Assembly: GCA_963741615.1 (NCBI GenBank)
Contig: CAVUIU010000026.1
Span: 247,049 to 311,048 of the forward strand
DNA from: UBA9676 sp963741615
GTDB taxonomy: Bacteria; Actinomycetota; Actinomycetes; Streptosporangiales; Streptosporangiaceae
DNA: 64,000 nucleotides
Reading direction: 5' to 3'
Part shown: positions 18,339 to 26,176 of the stretch, piece after piece
How the letters are laid out: every line of letters starts with the position of its first letter
How positions within the stretch are numbered: position 1 is the first letter of the stretch
Notes under the pieces: model-generated
What the model was told of the DNA's origin: nothing
Databases searched by the model: none
What the model saw: only the letters and a program-made list of their open reading frames with translations
Made by a program: the position numbers and the translations under genes

Positions 18339-18638
18339 TCATGAGTGATCATGGTGGTTTCCTTTCTCGTCGTCAACGGACATGCCGCTGGTGTGGTTGA
18401 TGGATGGTTTCTGGCGGCGCCGGTAGGACTCGCCTTCGATGACGAGTTCGTGGGCGGCGGAGACGAGCCGGTCGACCGCGGACTGGGCGAGCAGCGGGTC
18501 GGCCATCATGGACAGCCATTCCTCGGGGGTGCGGTTGGAGGTGACGACGGTGGATGCCCGCTGGTGGCGTTCGACGCAGAGCTGGTAGAAGTCGGCGGTC
18601 TCGGTGGCGTCCAGTGGCTGGAGCGCGAAGTCGTCCAG
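18339..18638 (-). pseudogene. istB: istB, C-terminal part (interrupted)
   Basis: Encodes the end of the IS21 helper ATPase: LDDFALQPLDATETADFYQL, then TVVTSNRTPEEW (sensor region) and DRLVSAAHELVIEGESYRRR, ending GNHHDHS. It is separated from the N-terminal part at 22073-22594 by the RIT-like insertion. GTCCAG occurs at both edges of the insertion (18633-18638 and 22073-22078). Confidence 0.85.
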
Positions 18639-18664
18639 TTACTCCGACATCGGAGTAAGTTGAT

Positions 18665-18770
18665 TTATCCCGATCCTGGGATTATCCCGACTGCTGATGC
18701 GGCCCTGCCTGGGAGGCCGAGGTGGGAGGCGGGCCCGTGACGGCCCGGGGCGGGCCAGGTCGGGATAATC
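18665..18770. repeat. Left 106-bp inverted repeat of the RIT-like element
   Basis: Exact reverse complement of 21967-22072. Inside each repeat the heptad-like motif GGGATAA or its complement TTATCCC occurs three times, two near the outer edge and one at the inner edge. These are plausible recombinase-binding arms. Confidence 0.92.
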
Positions 18771-18840
18771 CCGCCTGCCTGATGGGCAGTAGCGGTGAGC
18801 CTTGCCTTGCCGGAGCGCGGTGCTTCGGGAAGGAGGCAAG

Positions 18841-20056
18841 ATGGGCACGGTTTCGTGGGCCTCGGGCGGGGGCCCGCTGGCCGGATATGCGGCTGGCTAT
18901 CGGTGTGAGCTGGAGCGGCGCGGTTTCTCGCCGCGGACAGTGCGGGGCCATCTGGGGGTGATGGGCCAGCTGGACCGCTGGCTCGCTGCCGAGCGCCTTT
19001 CCGCTGCCGACTTGGCAGTGGCCCGGGCCGGGCAGTTCTTCGCAGCCCGGCGGGCTGTGGGGCAGCGCCGGGTGCCGACGATGCAGACGCTGGCCCCGTT
19101 GTTCGCCTATTTGCAGGATCGGCAGGTCCTGCCACCGGAGAAGCCTGCGCCGGCGGCGCCGGCAGAGGAGCTGCTTGCCAGCTACCGCCGCTACCTTGCC
19201 CAGGAGCGGGGGGTGGCGCCGCTGACCGCGCTGCGCTATGAGCGGATGGCGCGGCGGTTCCTGCTCGGCCGCATCTCGCGGGCCGGCGCGGAGACCGGGG
19301 CGGAGGATCTGAGCGGTGCCGAGGTCACCGCCTACCTGGTCGGCTGCTGTTCGCGCCTGACCACGATCGGGTCAGCCAAGCGGGAGGCGGCGGACCTGCG
19401 GTCGCTGCTGCGCTTTCTCTACCTCAAGGACATCACGGCCACCGATCTGGGGACCGCGATGCCGCCGGTCGCGGGCTGGCGCGACACGCGGCTCCCGGCC
19501 ACGATGAGCGCCGCGGACGTGACCGTCCTGCTCGGTGCCTGTGATCGTTCGCAGCCGTCCGGGCTGCGCGACCTGGCCATCCTCACCCTGCAGGCCCGCC
19601 TGGGCCTGCGGTCAGGGGAAGTCGCTGCCTTGCAGCTGGGCGACATCGACTGGCGCGCGGGCGAGATCGTGGTGCGCGGCAAGGCCCGCTGCCAGGACCG
19701 GCTCCCGCTGACTGTCGAGGCAGGCGAGGCGATCGCCGGCTGACCTGAGGGACGGCCGGCCCCGCTCGCGGTGCCCGGAGGTGATCTTGACCTTGTATGC
19801 GCCCTACCGCGGGATCCATCCCAGCTCGATCACCCAGGTGGTCTACCGTGCCTGCCGCCGGGCCGGGCTGCCCCCGGTGGGCGGGCACCGGCTGCGTCAC
19901 GCGCTGGCCAGCGAGATGCTGCGCCAGGGCAGCGGCCTGGTCGAGATCAGCCAGGTACTCCGGCACCGGGACCTGGCCAGCACCTCGGTTTATGCCAAGG
20001 TTGACCGGTCCGCGTTGCGGACCGTGGCCGGCCCGTGGCCGGGAGCCGGGCGATGA
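18841..20056 (+). pseudogene. First tyrosine recombinase of the trio, frameshifted
   Basis: From ATG 18841 (AAGGAGG four bases upstream). The SAM-like core-binding part is residues 1-210. The catalytic Arg is in LQARLGLRSGEVAALQLGDI, after which the frame stops at 19741-19743. The second half continues in another frame: DGRPRSRCPEV, LTLYAPYRGIHPSSITQVVY, the HxxR box GGHRLRHALASEML, and LRHRDLASTSVYAKVD with the nucleophilic Tyr. Comparing frames, one extra base near 19740 (GGCTGACCTG where GGCTACCTG is expected) explains the break. It is either a true mutation or a sequence error; the intact protein would be about 404 residues. Confidence 0.82.
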
Positions 20057-20982
20057 GCGCCCTGGCCGGGCGGGCGGAGGAGTACCTGCGCATCCGCCGG
20101 ATGCTCGGGCATGAGCTGGCCGAGGCGGCCCGGCTGCTTCCCCGCTTCGTGGCCTACCTCGATGAGGTCGGCGCCACGGTCATCACCGTGGAGGCCGCCC
20201 TGGCATGGGCGCAGCAGCCGCAGGCCCGGCCGGGCAGCAAGGTGCAGGCCCGGCGGATGACCGTGGCCCGCGGGTTCGCGCGCCACATGGCCGGCATCGA
20301 CCCGCGCACGCAGATCCCGCCGCTGGGGCTTCTGCCCTACCGCCAGCGCTGGCGGCCGCCGTTCATCTACTCCGACGCCGACATCCAGGCGCTGATGACC
20401 GAGGTGCCCCGCGTCATCCGCTCGCCGCTGCGGGCGGCCACCTACCAGACGCTGATCGGCCTGCTCGCCGCGACGGGGATGCGGGTCGGGGAGGCGCTTC
20501 GCCTGGAACGCGGCCAGATCGACTGGGCCGAGGGCGTGCTGACCGTGCACGCCTCGAAATTCGGCAAGTCCCGGGAGGTGCCCCTCACACCGGGCACGGC
20601 GCAGGCCCTTGCCGACTACGCCCAGGTGCGGGACCAGTTCCTGCCGCGGCCCAAGACCCCGGCCTTCTTCGTGTCCATGGCCGGGACACCGGTGGCTTAC
20701 CCGCACTTCGGGGCGGCGTTCCGCCGCATCATCGCAGCCAGCGGCGTCGGAGCAGGTTCCCCGGTCCGCCCGCGCATCCATGACGTGCGCCACTCGTTCG
20801 CGGTCCGCACCCTGGCCGGCTGGTACCGGGCGGGTGAAGATGTCAGCGCCCTGCTGCCCCGGCTGTCGACCTACCTGGGGCACCGCGATCCCGTCTCCAC
20901 CTACTGGTACCTGTCGGCCGCCCCGGAACTGCTGGCACTGGCCGCCGCCCGCCTGCAAGCAGCCCAGGAGGCCCGGCCGTGA
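20053..20982 (+). CDS. Second tyrosine recombinase of the trio
   Basis: 309 residues, starting at ATG 20053 inside the stop of the first recombinase (ATGA). N-terminal core-binding domain, then the catalytic domain with Arg in LLAATGMRVGEALRLERGQI, Lys near ASKFGKSREVPLT, HxxR in HDVRHSFAVRTLAGWY and LGHRDPVSTYWYLS with the Tyr nucleophile. All catalytic residues are present. Confidence 0.88.
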   Translation: MSALAGRAEEYLRIRRMLGHELAEAARLLPRFVAYLDEVGATVITVEAALAWAQQPQARPGSKVQARRMTVARGFARHMAGIDPRTQIPPLGLLPYRQRWRPPFIYSDADIQALMTEVPRVIRSPLRAATYQTLIGLLAATGMRVGEALRLERGQIDWAEGVLTVHASKFGKSREVPLTPGTAQALADYAQVRDQFLPRPKTPAFFVSMAGTPVAYPHFGAAFRRIIAASGVGAGSPVRPRIHDVRHSFAVRTLAGWYRAGEDVSALLPRLSTYLGHRDPVSTYWYLSAAPELLALAAARLQAAQEARP

Positions 20983-21968
20983 CCGCGCTCGCCCCCACGC
21001 TGCAGCTGTTCTTCACCGAGCGGCTGGCCAGGCAGCGCCAAGCCAGCCCGCAGACCGTGACCTCCTACCGGAACACCTTCCGGCTGCTGCTGCGCTTCAT
21101 CCAGCAGCGCACCGGCAAAGCCCCCTCCAGCCTGGACTGGGACGACCTCAGCGCCGAGGCCATCTCCGCGTTCCTGGACCACCTGGAAGCCGGGCGCGGG
21201 AACAGCGCCCGCAGCCGCAACGCCCGGCTGGCCGCGCTGCGCTCACTGTTCCGCTACGCGGCACTGCGCCATCCCGAGCACGCCCAGCTCATCCAGAAGG
21301 TCCTGGCCATCCCGCAAAAACGCTTCGACCGCGCGCCAGTCTCATTCCTGACCCTCGCCGAAACCGACGCGCTGCTGGCCGCCCCCGACCCGGGCCGCTG
21401 GGAAGGCCGCCGCGACCGCGCGCTGCTCACCCTGGCCGCGCAAACAGGCCTGCGGCTAGCGGAACTGACCGGGCTCACCTGCGCCGACGCCCAGCTCACC
21501 GCACCTGCCCACGTCCGCTGCACCGGCAAAGGCCGCAAGCAGCGGTGCGTGCCGCTGACCCCCGTCACCGCCGCGATATTGCGCGCCTGGCTGCGGGAAC
21601 GCGGGAACCACCCCGATGAGCCGCTATTCCCCACCCGCACCGGACGGCGCCTCAGCGACGACGCCGTCGAACGCCGCGTCGCCATCCACACCCAGCGCGC
21701 CGCACAGCACTGCCCGTCCCTGGCCAGTAAGAACGTCACACCGCACACCCTCAGGCACACCGCAGCCATGTCCTTGCTGCACGCAGGCGTTGACACCGCG
21801 GTGATCGCCTTGTGGCTCGGCCACGCCGACACCCGCTCGACCCAGATCTACCTGCACGCCGACATGACCATCAAGGAACGAGCCCTCGCCAGGACAGCAT
21901 CACCCACGGTCAAACCCGGCCGCTACCGCCCGCCCGACAAACTGCTCGCCTTCCTGGAAAGCCTGTGA
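20979..21968 (+). CDS. Third tyrosine recombinase of the trio
   Basis: 329 residues from GTG 20979, overlapping the previous stop (GTGA). Catalytic Arg in AAQTGLRLAELTGLTCADAQ, Lys in GKGRKQRCVPL, HxxR in PHTLRHTAAMSLLHAGVD, and LGHADTRSTQIYLHADM with the nucleophilic Tyr. XerC/D-like. Its stop codon (21966-21968) overlaps the first bases of the right inverted repeat. Confidence 0.88.
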   Translation: MTALAPTLQLFFTERLARQRQASPQTVTSYRNTFRLLLRFIQQRTGKAPSSLDWDDLSAEAISAFLDHLEAGRGNSARSRNARLAALRSLFRYAALRHPEHAQLIQKVLAIPQKRFDRAPVSFLTLAETDALLAAPDPGRWEGRRDRALLTLAAQTGLRLAELTGLTCADAQLTAPAHVRCTGKGRKQRCVPLTPVTAAILRAWLRERGNHPDEPLFPTRTGRRLSDDAVERRVAIHTQRAAQHCPSLASKNVTPHTLRHTAAMSLLHAGVDTAVIALWLGHADTRSTQIYLHADMTIKERALARTASPTVKPGRYRPPDKLLAFLESL

Positions 21969-22072
21969 TTATCCCGACCTGGCCCGCCCCGGGCCGTCAC
22001 GGGCCCGCCTCCCACCTCGGCCTCCCAGGCAGGGCCGCATCAGCAGTCGGGATAATCCCAGGATCGGGATAA
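21967..22072. repeat. Right 106-bp inverted repeat of the RIT-like element
   Basis: Perfect reverse complement of 18665-18770. It ends exactly at GTCCAG, where the istB coding sequence resumes. Confidence 0.92.
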
Positions 22073-22594
22073 GTCCAGGATCAGCAGTTCGACTCCGGCG
22101 AGGCGGCGCATCTCGTAGTCCAGGGTGTTGTCGAGCCGGGCGGCTTTGAGCCGTTTGAACAGCTTGCCGGCGCTGGCCATGTGCACGGTGCGGCGCCGCC
22201 GGATGGCGATGTGCCCCAGCGCGCAGGCCATGTGTGTCTTCCCGACCCCGACCGGGCCCAGGATCAGGGCTCCGTGCGGGCCGTCGAGGAACCGCAGGCT
22301 GGCCAGCTCGTTCCAGAGCTGGTGGTCGTGGCGGACGGCGGCGGATGCGTCCCAGGTGTCGAGCCGCATCGTGGGGTCGAGTCCGGCGGCGCGGGCGCGC
22401 AGCGATGCGGACTTGGCCTCGCGGCGGGTGATCTCGTCGGCCAGGACGAGCTCGAGGAAGTCGGCGTGGGCCATTTTCTGCTGCCGGGCCAAGGTGAGCC
22501 GCTCGGGCAAGGTGGCCAGCATCTGCCCGAGCTTGAGCGCCCGCAAGGTCTTGCGCAGGTCCGGGCTGACCGGATCGCGCACGGTGGCGGTCAT
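22073..22594 (-). pseudogene. istB: istB, N-terminal part (interrupted)
   Basis: Encodes the first about 174 residues of the IS21 helper ATPase: LRALKLGQMLATLPERL, Walker A GPVGVGKTHMACALG and Walker B VELLILD, after which the RIT-like element begins. Its start ATG overlaps the end of istA, the usual IS21 arrangement. The original gene would read through into 18638-18339. Confidence 0.87.
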
Positions 22595-23274
22595 CGGGGG
22601 CCCTCCTTCCCGCCGTCAATGAGCATCAGCTGAGTGCCGGCCGGCCGGTATTCGGCGGGGTCGCGGGCGAACCGGGCGGTGGCCGCCACCGGTGGGCGCG
22701 GCGGCGGGGGCGTGTTCTCGGTCGCCTTCTCCAGCATCGAGGCGATCTTGGTGACGTTGACGACATCGAGCTCCAGGGCGCGGGCGCAGGCGGTGTCAAC
22801 CGGGCCGGGCCCATACCGGCGCACCAGCCCGAGCAGCCGGTAGACCTGGCGCATCTTCGTCCACGGCAGGTCGGTGTCCAGCAGCCTTTCGGCATAGACG
22901 CCGACCGCGTCCCCGTGTCGGCGGCCCGTCTTGGCCAGCGCGGCCACGTCGCGCATCGCATAGACAGTCTTCTCCGCCGGCAGGTCAGCCGGGTCAGTCA
23001 TCCGCCGGCCTGGCTGCTGGCGGGGATGAGTCTTGACCAGCTGCCCGCGGTGGAACAGCTTGACCAGCGCGGTGTCGGCGCGAGCGTCCAGGTGGCAGCC
23101 CAAGTACTCCTTCGGCGCCGAATACAGCGCCCGGCCGACCTCGACATGGAAGTCGCGGTGGACCTTCACCTTCGCCAGCACCGGCACGTCATAGGGCAGG
23201 CTGAGTGGCAGCAGCGCACCGGCCTCGTGGGCGGCGAACACCTCCGCCGGGCGCGCCTGGATCGTCCCATGCAC
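22591..23274 (-). pseudogene. istA: istA, C-terminal part (5' truncated)
   Basis: About 227 residues that match only the C-terminal half of IS21 transposase: a beta-barrel-like part (LAKVKVHRDFHVEVGRALYS, LGCHLDARADTALVKLFHRG) and the helical tail ending IDGGKEGPR. The N-terminal helix-turn-helix and DDE catalytic domain are absent; the frame is cut near 23275-23285. Confidence 0.82.
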
Positions 23275-23285
23275 CCCCCGCTGGG

Positions 23286-23537
23286 CTATGCATCGGGGGA
23301 GGCCGCCTGCGGGCCTGGACGGGGCGGCTCGGCTATGAGCAGCAGCTCATGGGCCCGCCGGGCGGCTTCGGCGGCGGGCCGCCCGCCGGGCTCGGCCACC
23401 GGCAGGTCCTCGAGCCCATGGGCGAGCACGCGGACCGCGTCGGCAACCGCCGCCAGGCGCCCTTCCAGCGCACGCACGCGCTCCTCCAGGGCAGCCACCG
23501 CCAACTCCGGGTTACGGGGACCAGCCTGCTCGATCAT
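23286..23537 (-). CDS. Small hypothetical protein with a coiled-coil segment
   Basis: 83 residues from ATG 23537, preceded by GGGAGGTG. The central part AVAALEERVRALEGRLAAVA has heptad spacing of hydrophobics and is probably a short coiled coil. The rest is Ala/Pro-rich and acidic. No family recognised. A DosR-like box lies 98-111 nt upstream. It begins immediately beyond the truncated end of IS21. Confidence 0.5.
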   Translation of the reverse strand: MIEQAGPRNPELAVAALEERVRALEGRLAAVADAVRVLAHGLEDLPVAEPGGRPAAEAARRAHELLLIAEPPRPGPQAASPDA

Positions 23538-23634
23538 CGGGACACCTCCCGCAGCCGGGTCACCCCTGCTGCGATCACGACGTCTGGTTGTCTTCCCTGA
23601 CTTCCACCTCAGCACAAGGGAAGCAACCCGGGCA

Positions 23635-23648
23635 GGGCCAAACGGCCC
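23635..23648 (-). promoter_or_regulatory. DosR/DevR-like box
   Basis: GGGCCAAACGGCCC, a near-perfect palindrome, 98-111 nt upstream of the start at 23537. Confidence 0.5.
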
Positions 23649-23865
23649 GCACCGCTGAGGGTCCCCGGTGTGGCGGACGTTTGCGCCTGTGAGACCGGCC
23701 AGGGCAGGGGAAAGCTGAAGACAGGGGTGCAAGCTGGGCGGTGTTCCGGGCCGGTCGGCAACGCAGCGCTGATGCTGCTGGCAGGCGGAAGGGCCCGGCC
23801 GCGGCCTTGCCGCCGGACGAGGGCGCAGCGGCCAGGTCACCGTTGCTGGGGGTGGTGAGCCGGAC

Positions 23866-24273
23866 ATGAATGTTTATCTGCTCATGATGACGTTCCGTGT
23901 GTGGTTTCTGGAGCTTGCGGTGACCGCGGTTAACTACTTCTTCCTCATGAGCAAGGTGTACGAGCCAAGGTATGGGAAGCTGAAGGCACACCAGATCGGA
24001 ATGAGTACGAGAATCGCCTGCATATTTGTTTTCGCGTACTTCATCTTGTTCTTCGCGAAACGCTATACAGTACTCGATACGCTGGCAGCGGGAGTGTTCT
24101 GGCTGCTGCTCATATTGGCCTTCGAGTGGATTGGGAGCTTTATTCAAAGGCGCCCAGTCCGGGAAATACTCGAAGGATGGCACGTCAACAAGGGCTTCAT
24201 GTGGCCTTACGTGCTGGCGGCCTATCTGCTGTCTCCCCTGATCGTTGGGCTGATCTTTCATCCCGGGCAGTAA
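23866..24273 (+). CDS. Conserved four-helix membrane protein, low-GC and probably acquired
   Basis: 135 residues with four clear hydrophobic helices (TFRVWFLELAVTAVNYFFL, IACIFVFAYFILFFA, LAAGVFWLLLILAFEWIGSF, YVLAAYLLSPLIVGLIF). Polar loops carry SKVYEPRYGKLKAHQIGMS and EILEGWHVNKG. Base composition and codon use (ATA, TTT, GAA) are clearly less GC-rich than the neighbours, pointing to transfer. It resembles a hypothetical membrane protein seen in other phyla, from memory only. IS copy B is inserted three bases after its stop. Confidence 0.65.
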   Translation: MNVYLLMMTFRVWFLELAVTAVNYFFLMSKVYEPRYGKLKAHQIGMSTRIACIFVFAYFILFFAKRYTVLDTLAAGVFWLLLILAFEWIGSFIQRRPVREILEGWHVNKGFMWPYVLAAYLLSPLIVGLIFHPGQ

Positions 24274-24276
24274 CGT

Positions 24277-25468
24277 TGTGGGTGCCGAAAACCTCGTCCG
24301 CGTCAGGCGACCAGGCGATATTCGTTAATCGTGCCGCCGACGCGAGTGTGTCTTCGGACGCGGTACTGCTCAAGATCGACTGGTTCAGGCAGCGGCTTCA
24401 GTGGCGCGGCACCGTGCAGGGAGCGGTGAGTCCGGTGCTGATTGTGGTGGGTCTCGTACTCGCGCAAGATCCGCCGCAGATGGTTCTGGTTCCAGATGAG
24501 GGTGCGGTCGAGGAGTTCGTGGCGGCATCCCCCGATCCAGCGTTCGGCGATCGCGTTCATGCGGGGCGTCCGCACGTTGCAGCGCACGGTACGGATCCCG
24601 GCATCCGCCAGGATCGCGTCGAAGGTGGCGGTGAAGCTTGATCCGCGGTCGCGGATCATGAACCTGAGCTGATGTGCCTGTCCGCCGAGGTCCATGATCA
24701 GGTTGCGGGCCTGCTGGCTGGTCCATTCCCCGGTGGGGTGCAGCGTGACGCCCAGGATGCGGATGCGCCGCGTCGCGTGCTCGATCACGGCCAGGACGTA
24801 GGCCTGGGTCCCGTCGAGCAGGTCGACGCCGAAAAAGTCGCATGCGAGGATTGCCCCGGCCTGGGAGCGCAGGAACTGCTGCCAGGCCGGACCGGTCTGT
24901 CGTAGCGGGGCGGGATCGACGCCGCTGGCCTTGAGGATTTCCCATACGTTCGCCGCGGCGACCTTGACTCCCAGCCCGGCCAGCTCGCCGTGGATCCTGC
25001 GGTACCCCCATCCGGGGTTCTCGCGTGCGAGCCGGAGGACCAGGGCCTTGATGTTCCGCCGTGTCGCCGGCCGGCCGGTCCGGCCGCGCATGGACCTGGT
25101 GGCCCAGCGGCGGCGGACGATGTCGCGGTGCCAGCGCAGGATCGTGTCCGGCGTGACCAGCAGCCGCAGCCCCTGGCGGCGTGCCTTCGGTATCACGCCC
25201 ACCAGGGCCGCGAGCAGCGCACGGTCCGCCCACGCCAGCTTCGGGCGGCCGACTGACTGGCGCTGCAGGACCACGAGCTGGTGGCGCAGGATCAGGATCT
25301 CGGCGGTCCTCCACGCATCCTCCCGCCGGGACAGCCGCAGCCACGCGGCGGCCCGGGTGATCAGGAGGAAGACGAACCGCAGGCACATGATCGGTGATCA
25401 TTACGGGCCGACCGCCGGGAGAGCAACTGTGCTGGTCAGGGCCGTGGATGCGATTCTCGGCACGCACA
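24277..25468 (-). mobile_element. rve-type insertion sequence, copy B (intact)
   Basis: 1192 bp, with the same terminal inverted repeats as copy A (left TGTGGGTGCCGAAAACC; right, opposite strand, TGTGCGTGCCGAGAATC). One intact transposase gene fills it. Together with copy A it brackets 16930-24276, as a composite transposon would. No obvious target duplication. Confidence 0.88.
24303..25388 (-). CDS. IS transposase, integrase-core DDE type (IS3/IS481-like)
   Basis: 361 residues in one frame. N-terminal helix-turn-helix region (RTAEILILRHQLVVLQRQSV; LLVTPDTILRWHRDIVRRRW), a HTH_21-like helical part (ARENPGWGYRRIHGELAGLG), then the rve domain with Asp in LACDFFGVDLL, Asp in MIRDRGSSFTATFD and Glu in NAIAERWIGGCRHELLDR, ending with the THRSLHGAAPLKPLP box. 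All three acidic residues are present, so it should be active and could also move copy A. Confidence 0.9.
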   Translation of the reverse strand: MCLRFVFLLITRAAAWLRLSRREDAWRTAEILILRHQLVVLQRQSVGRPKLAWADRALLAALVGVIPKARRQGLRLLVTPDTILRWHRDIVRRRWATRSMRGRTGRPATRRNIKALVLRLARENPGWGYRRIHGELAGLGVKVAAANVWEILKASGVDPAPLRQTGPAWQQFLRSQAGAILACDFFGVDLLDGTQAYVLAVIEHATRRIRILGVTLHPTGEWTSQQARNLIMDLGGQAHQLRFMIRDRGSSFTATFDAILADAGIRTVRCNVRTPRMNAIAERWIGGCRHELLDRTLIWNQNHLRRILREYETHHNQHRTHRSLHGAAPLKPLPEPVDLEQYRVRRHTRVGGTINEYRLVA

Positions 25469-25880
25469 CCCCGACCCCGAGCACTACCCCGACCCCAAGT
25501 ACCACCCCCATCCCAAGACCACCCCCACCAAGTACCACCCCCATCCCAAGTACCACCCCCACGCCAAGTACCACCCTGACCCCAAGCGCCAGCCTGACCC
25601 CGACGCCAAGCAGCAGCCTGAGCGCAAGCGGAACTCCGGCCGCTTGCCCGAGTCCAGGCACCAACTCCAGCCCGGCAAATCCAATCCCGGCCGCCAGCCC
25701 CAGCCCGGATACCAGCTCCACCCCGGCGAGTTCCAGCCCCGATACCAGCTTGAGCCCCGATACCAGCTCCGGCCCCGTCAGCTCCAGCCCGGATACCAGC
25801 TCCAGCCCGGCCAGTGCCGGCCGGGCCACCAGCCCCGATCCGGCCAGCCCCAGCCCTGACTCCAACCGGCCACCCAGCTG
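25469..25880. repeat. C-rich minisatellite / low-complexity tract
   Basis: About 410 bp directly beyond IS copy B. The first half repeats ACCCCCATCCCAAGTACC-like units, the second half repeats AGCCCCGATACCAGCTCC-like units with a period near 18 bp. One plus-strand frame would read as a Pro/Thr/Ser linker ending in PSPDSNRPPS, as in secreted proteins cut by the IS. The minus strand has many GGGG runs and could form G-quadruplexes. No complete gene can be defined. Confidence 0.75.
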
Positions 25881-26176
25881 ACCCCCGCCAGGCCAACCGG
25901 GCCGTCGCCGGCGCCAAAGCCACCAGGCCCGGACTTATCAGCCCGGATCTGGCTTCCTGCGCTTGTCCAGGAGCCCGCGGATGGCGTCGGCTCGTGCTGG
26001 GGCTAGTACCACACCGGCCGGCAGCCCGGTGATCAGGCCAGGGCCATTCGTGCCCATTGGCGCGGGGCGCGGTCTGCTCATGGTCGGGTACTGCTGCCGC
26101 CAGGCTCCAGCAGGCCGCTGAACACGCGTGCCGACGTGCCGGCGATGACCTCACCGCCTGCCTCACTGGCGGTGAT
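25881..26176. other. Non-coding stretch with one unassigned DosR-like motif
   Basis: No supported gene. GGGCCATTCGTGCCC (26041-26055) resembles the other boxes in the window but has 15 instead of 14 bases and no gene start nearby. Confidence 0.35.

Larger units (their letters stand above)
18639..22072 (+). mobile_element. RIT-like element (recombinase trio) inserted in istB
   Basis: 3.43 kb carrying three consecutive tyrosine recombinases with overlapping starts and stops, between perfect 106-bp inverted repeats (18665-18770 and 21967-22072). At the left outer edge lies the perfect palindrome TTACTCCGACATCGGAGTAA (18639-18658), which has no counterpart at the right. A GTCCAG hexamer flanks both sides. 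Trio plus long inverted repeats is the known architecture of RIT (recombinase in trio) elements. Confidence 0.88.
18281..23285 (-). mobile_element. IS21-type element, truncated and interrupted by a RIT-like element
   Basis: Contains istB (split) and the C-terminal part of istA, in IS21 order. The left end appears to start at TGTCGCTTGCC (18281), followed by GGGACC-type subterminal repeats before istB. The istA side is cut off at about 23275, so the right end is lost. A shared ~30-bp sequence at 41356-41385 looks like a solo end of a related element. Confidence 0.75.

Noticed and set aside
18350..18740. Plus-strand frame over istB
   Set aside because: Antisense to clear IstB sequence; a shadow frame.
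25401..25865. 154-codon minus-strand frame in the minisatellite
   Set aside because: Only Leu/Val/Gly repeats caused by the complementary Pro/Thr/Ser tract; no start signal or domain.
25469..25880. The repeat tract as a CRISPR array
   Set aside because: The units are about 18 bp without unique spacers and with a coding-like pattern; no cas genes are present.
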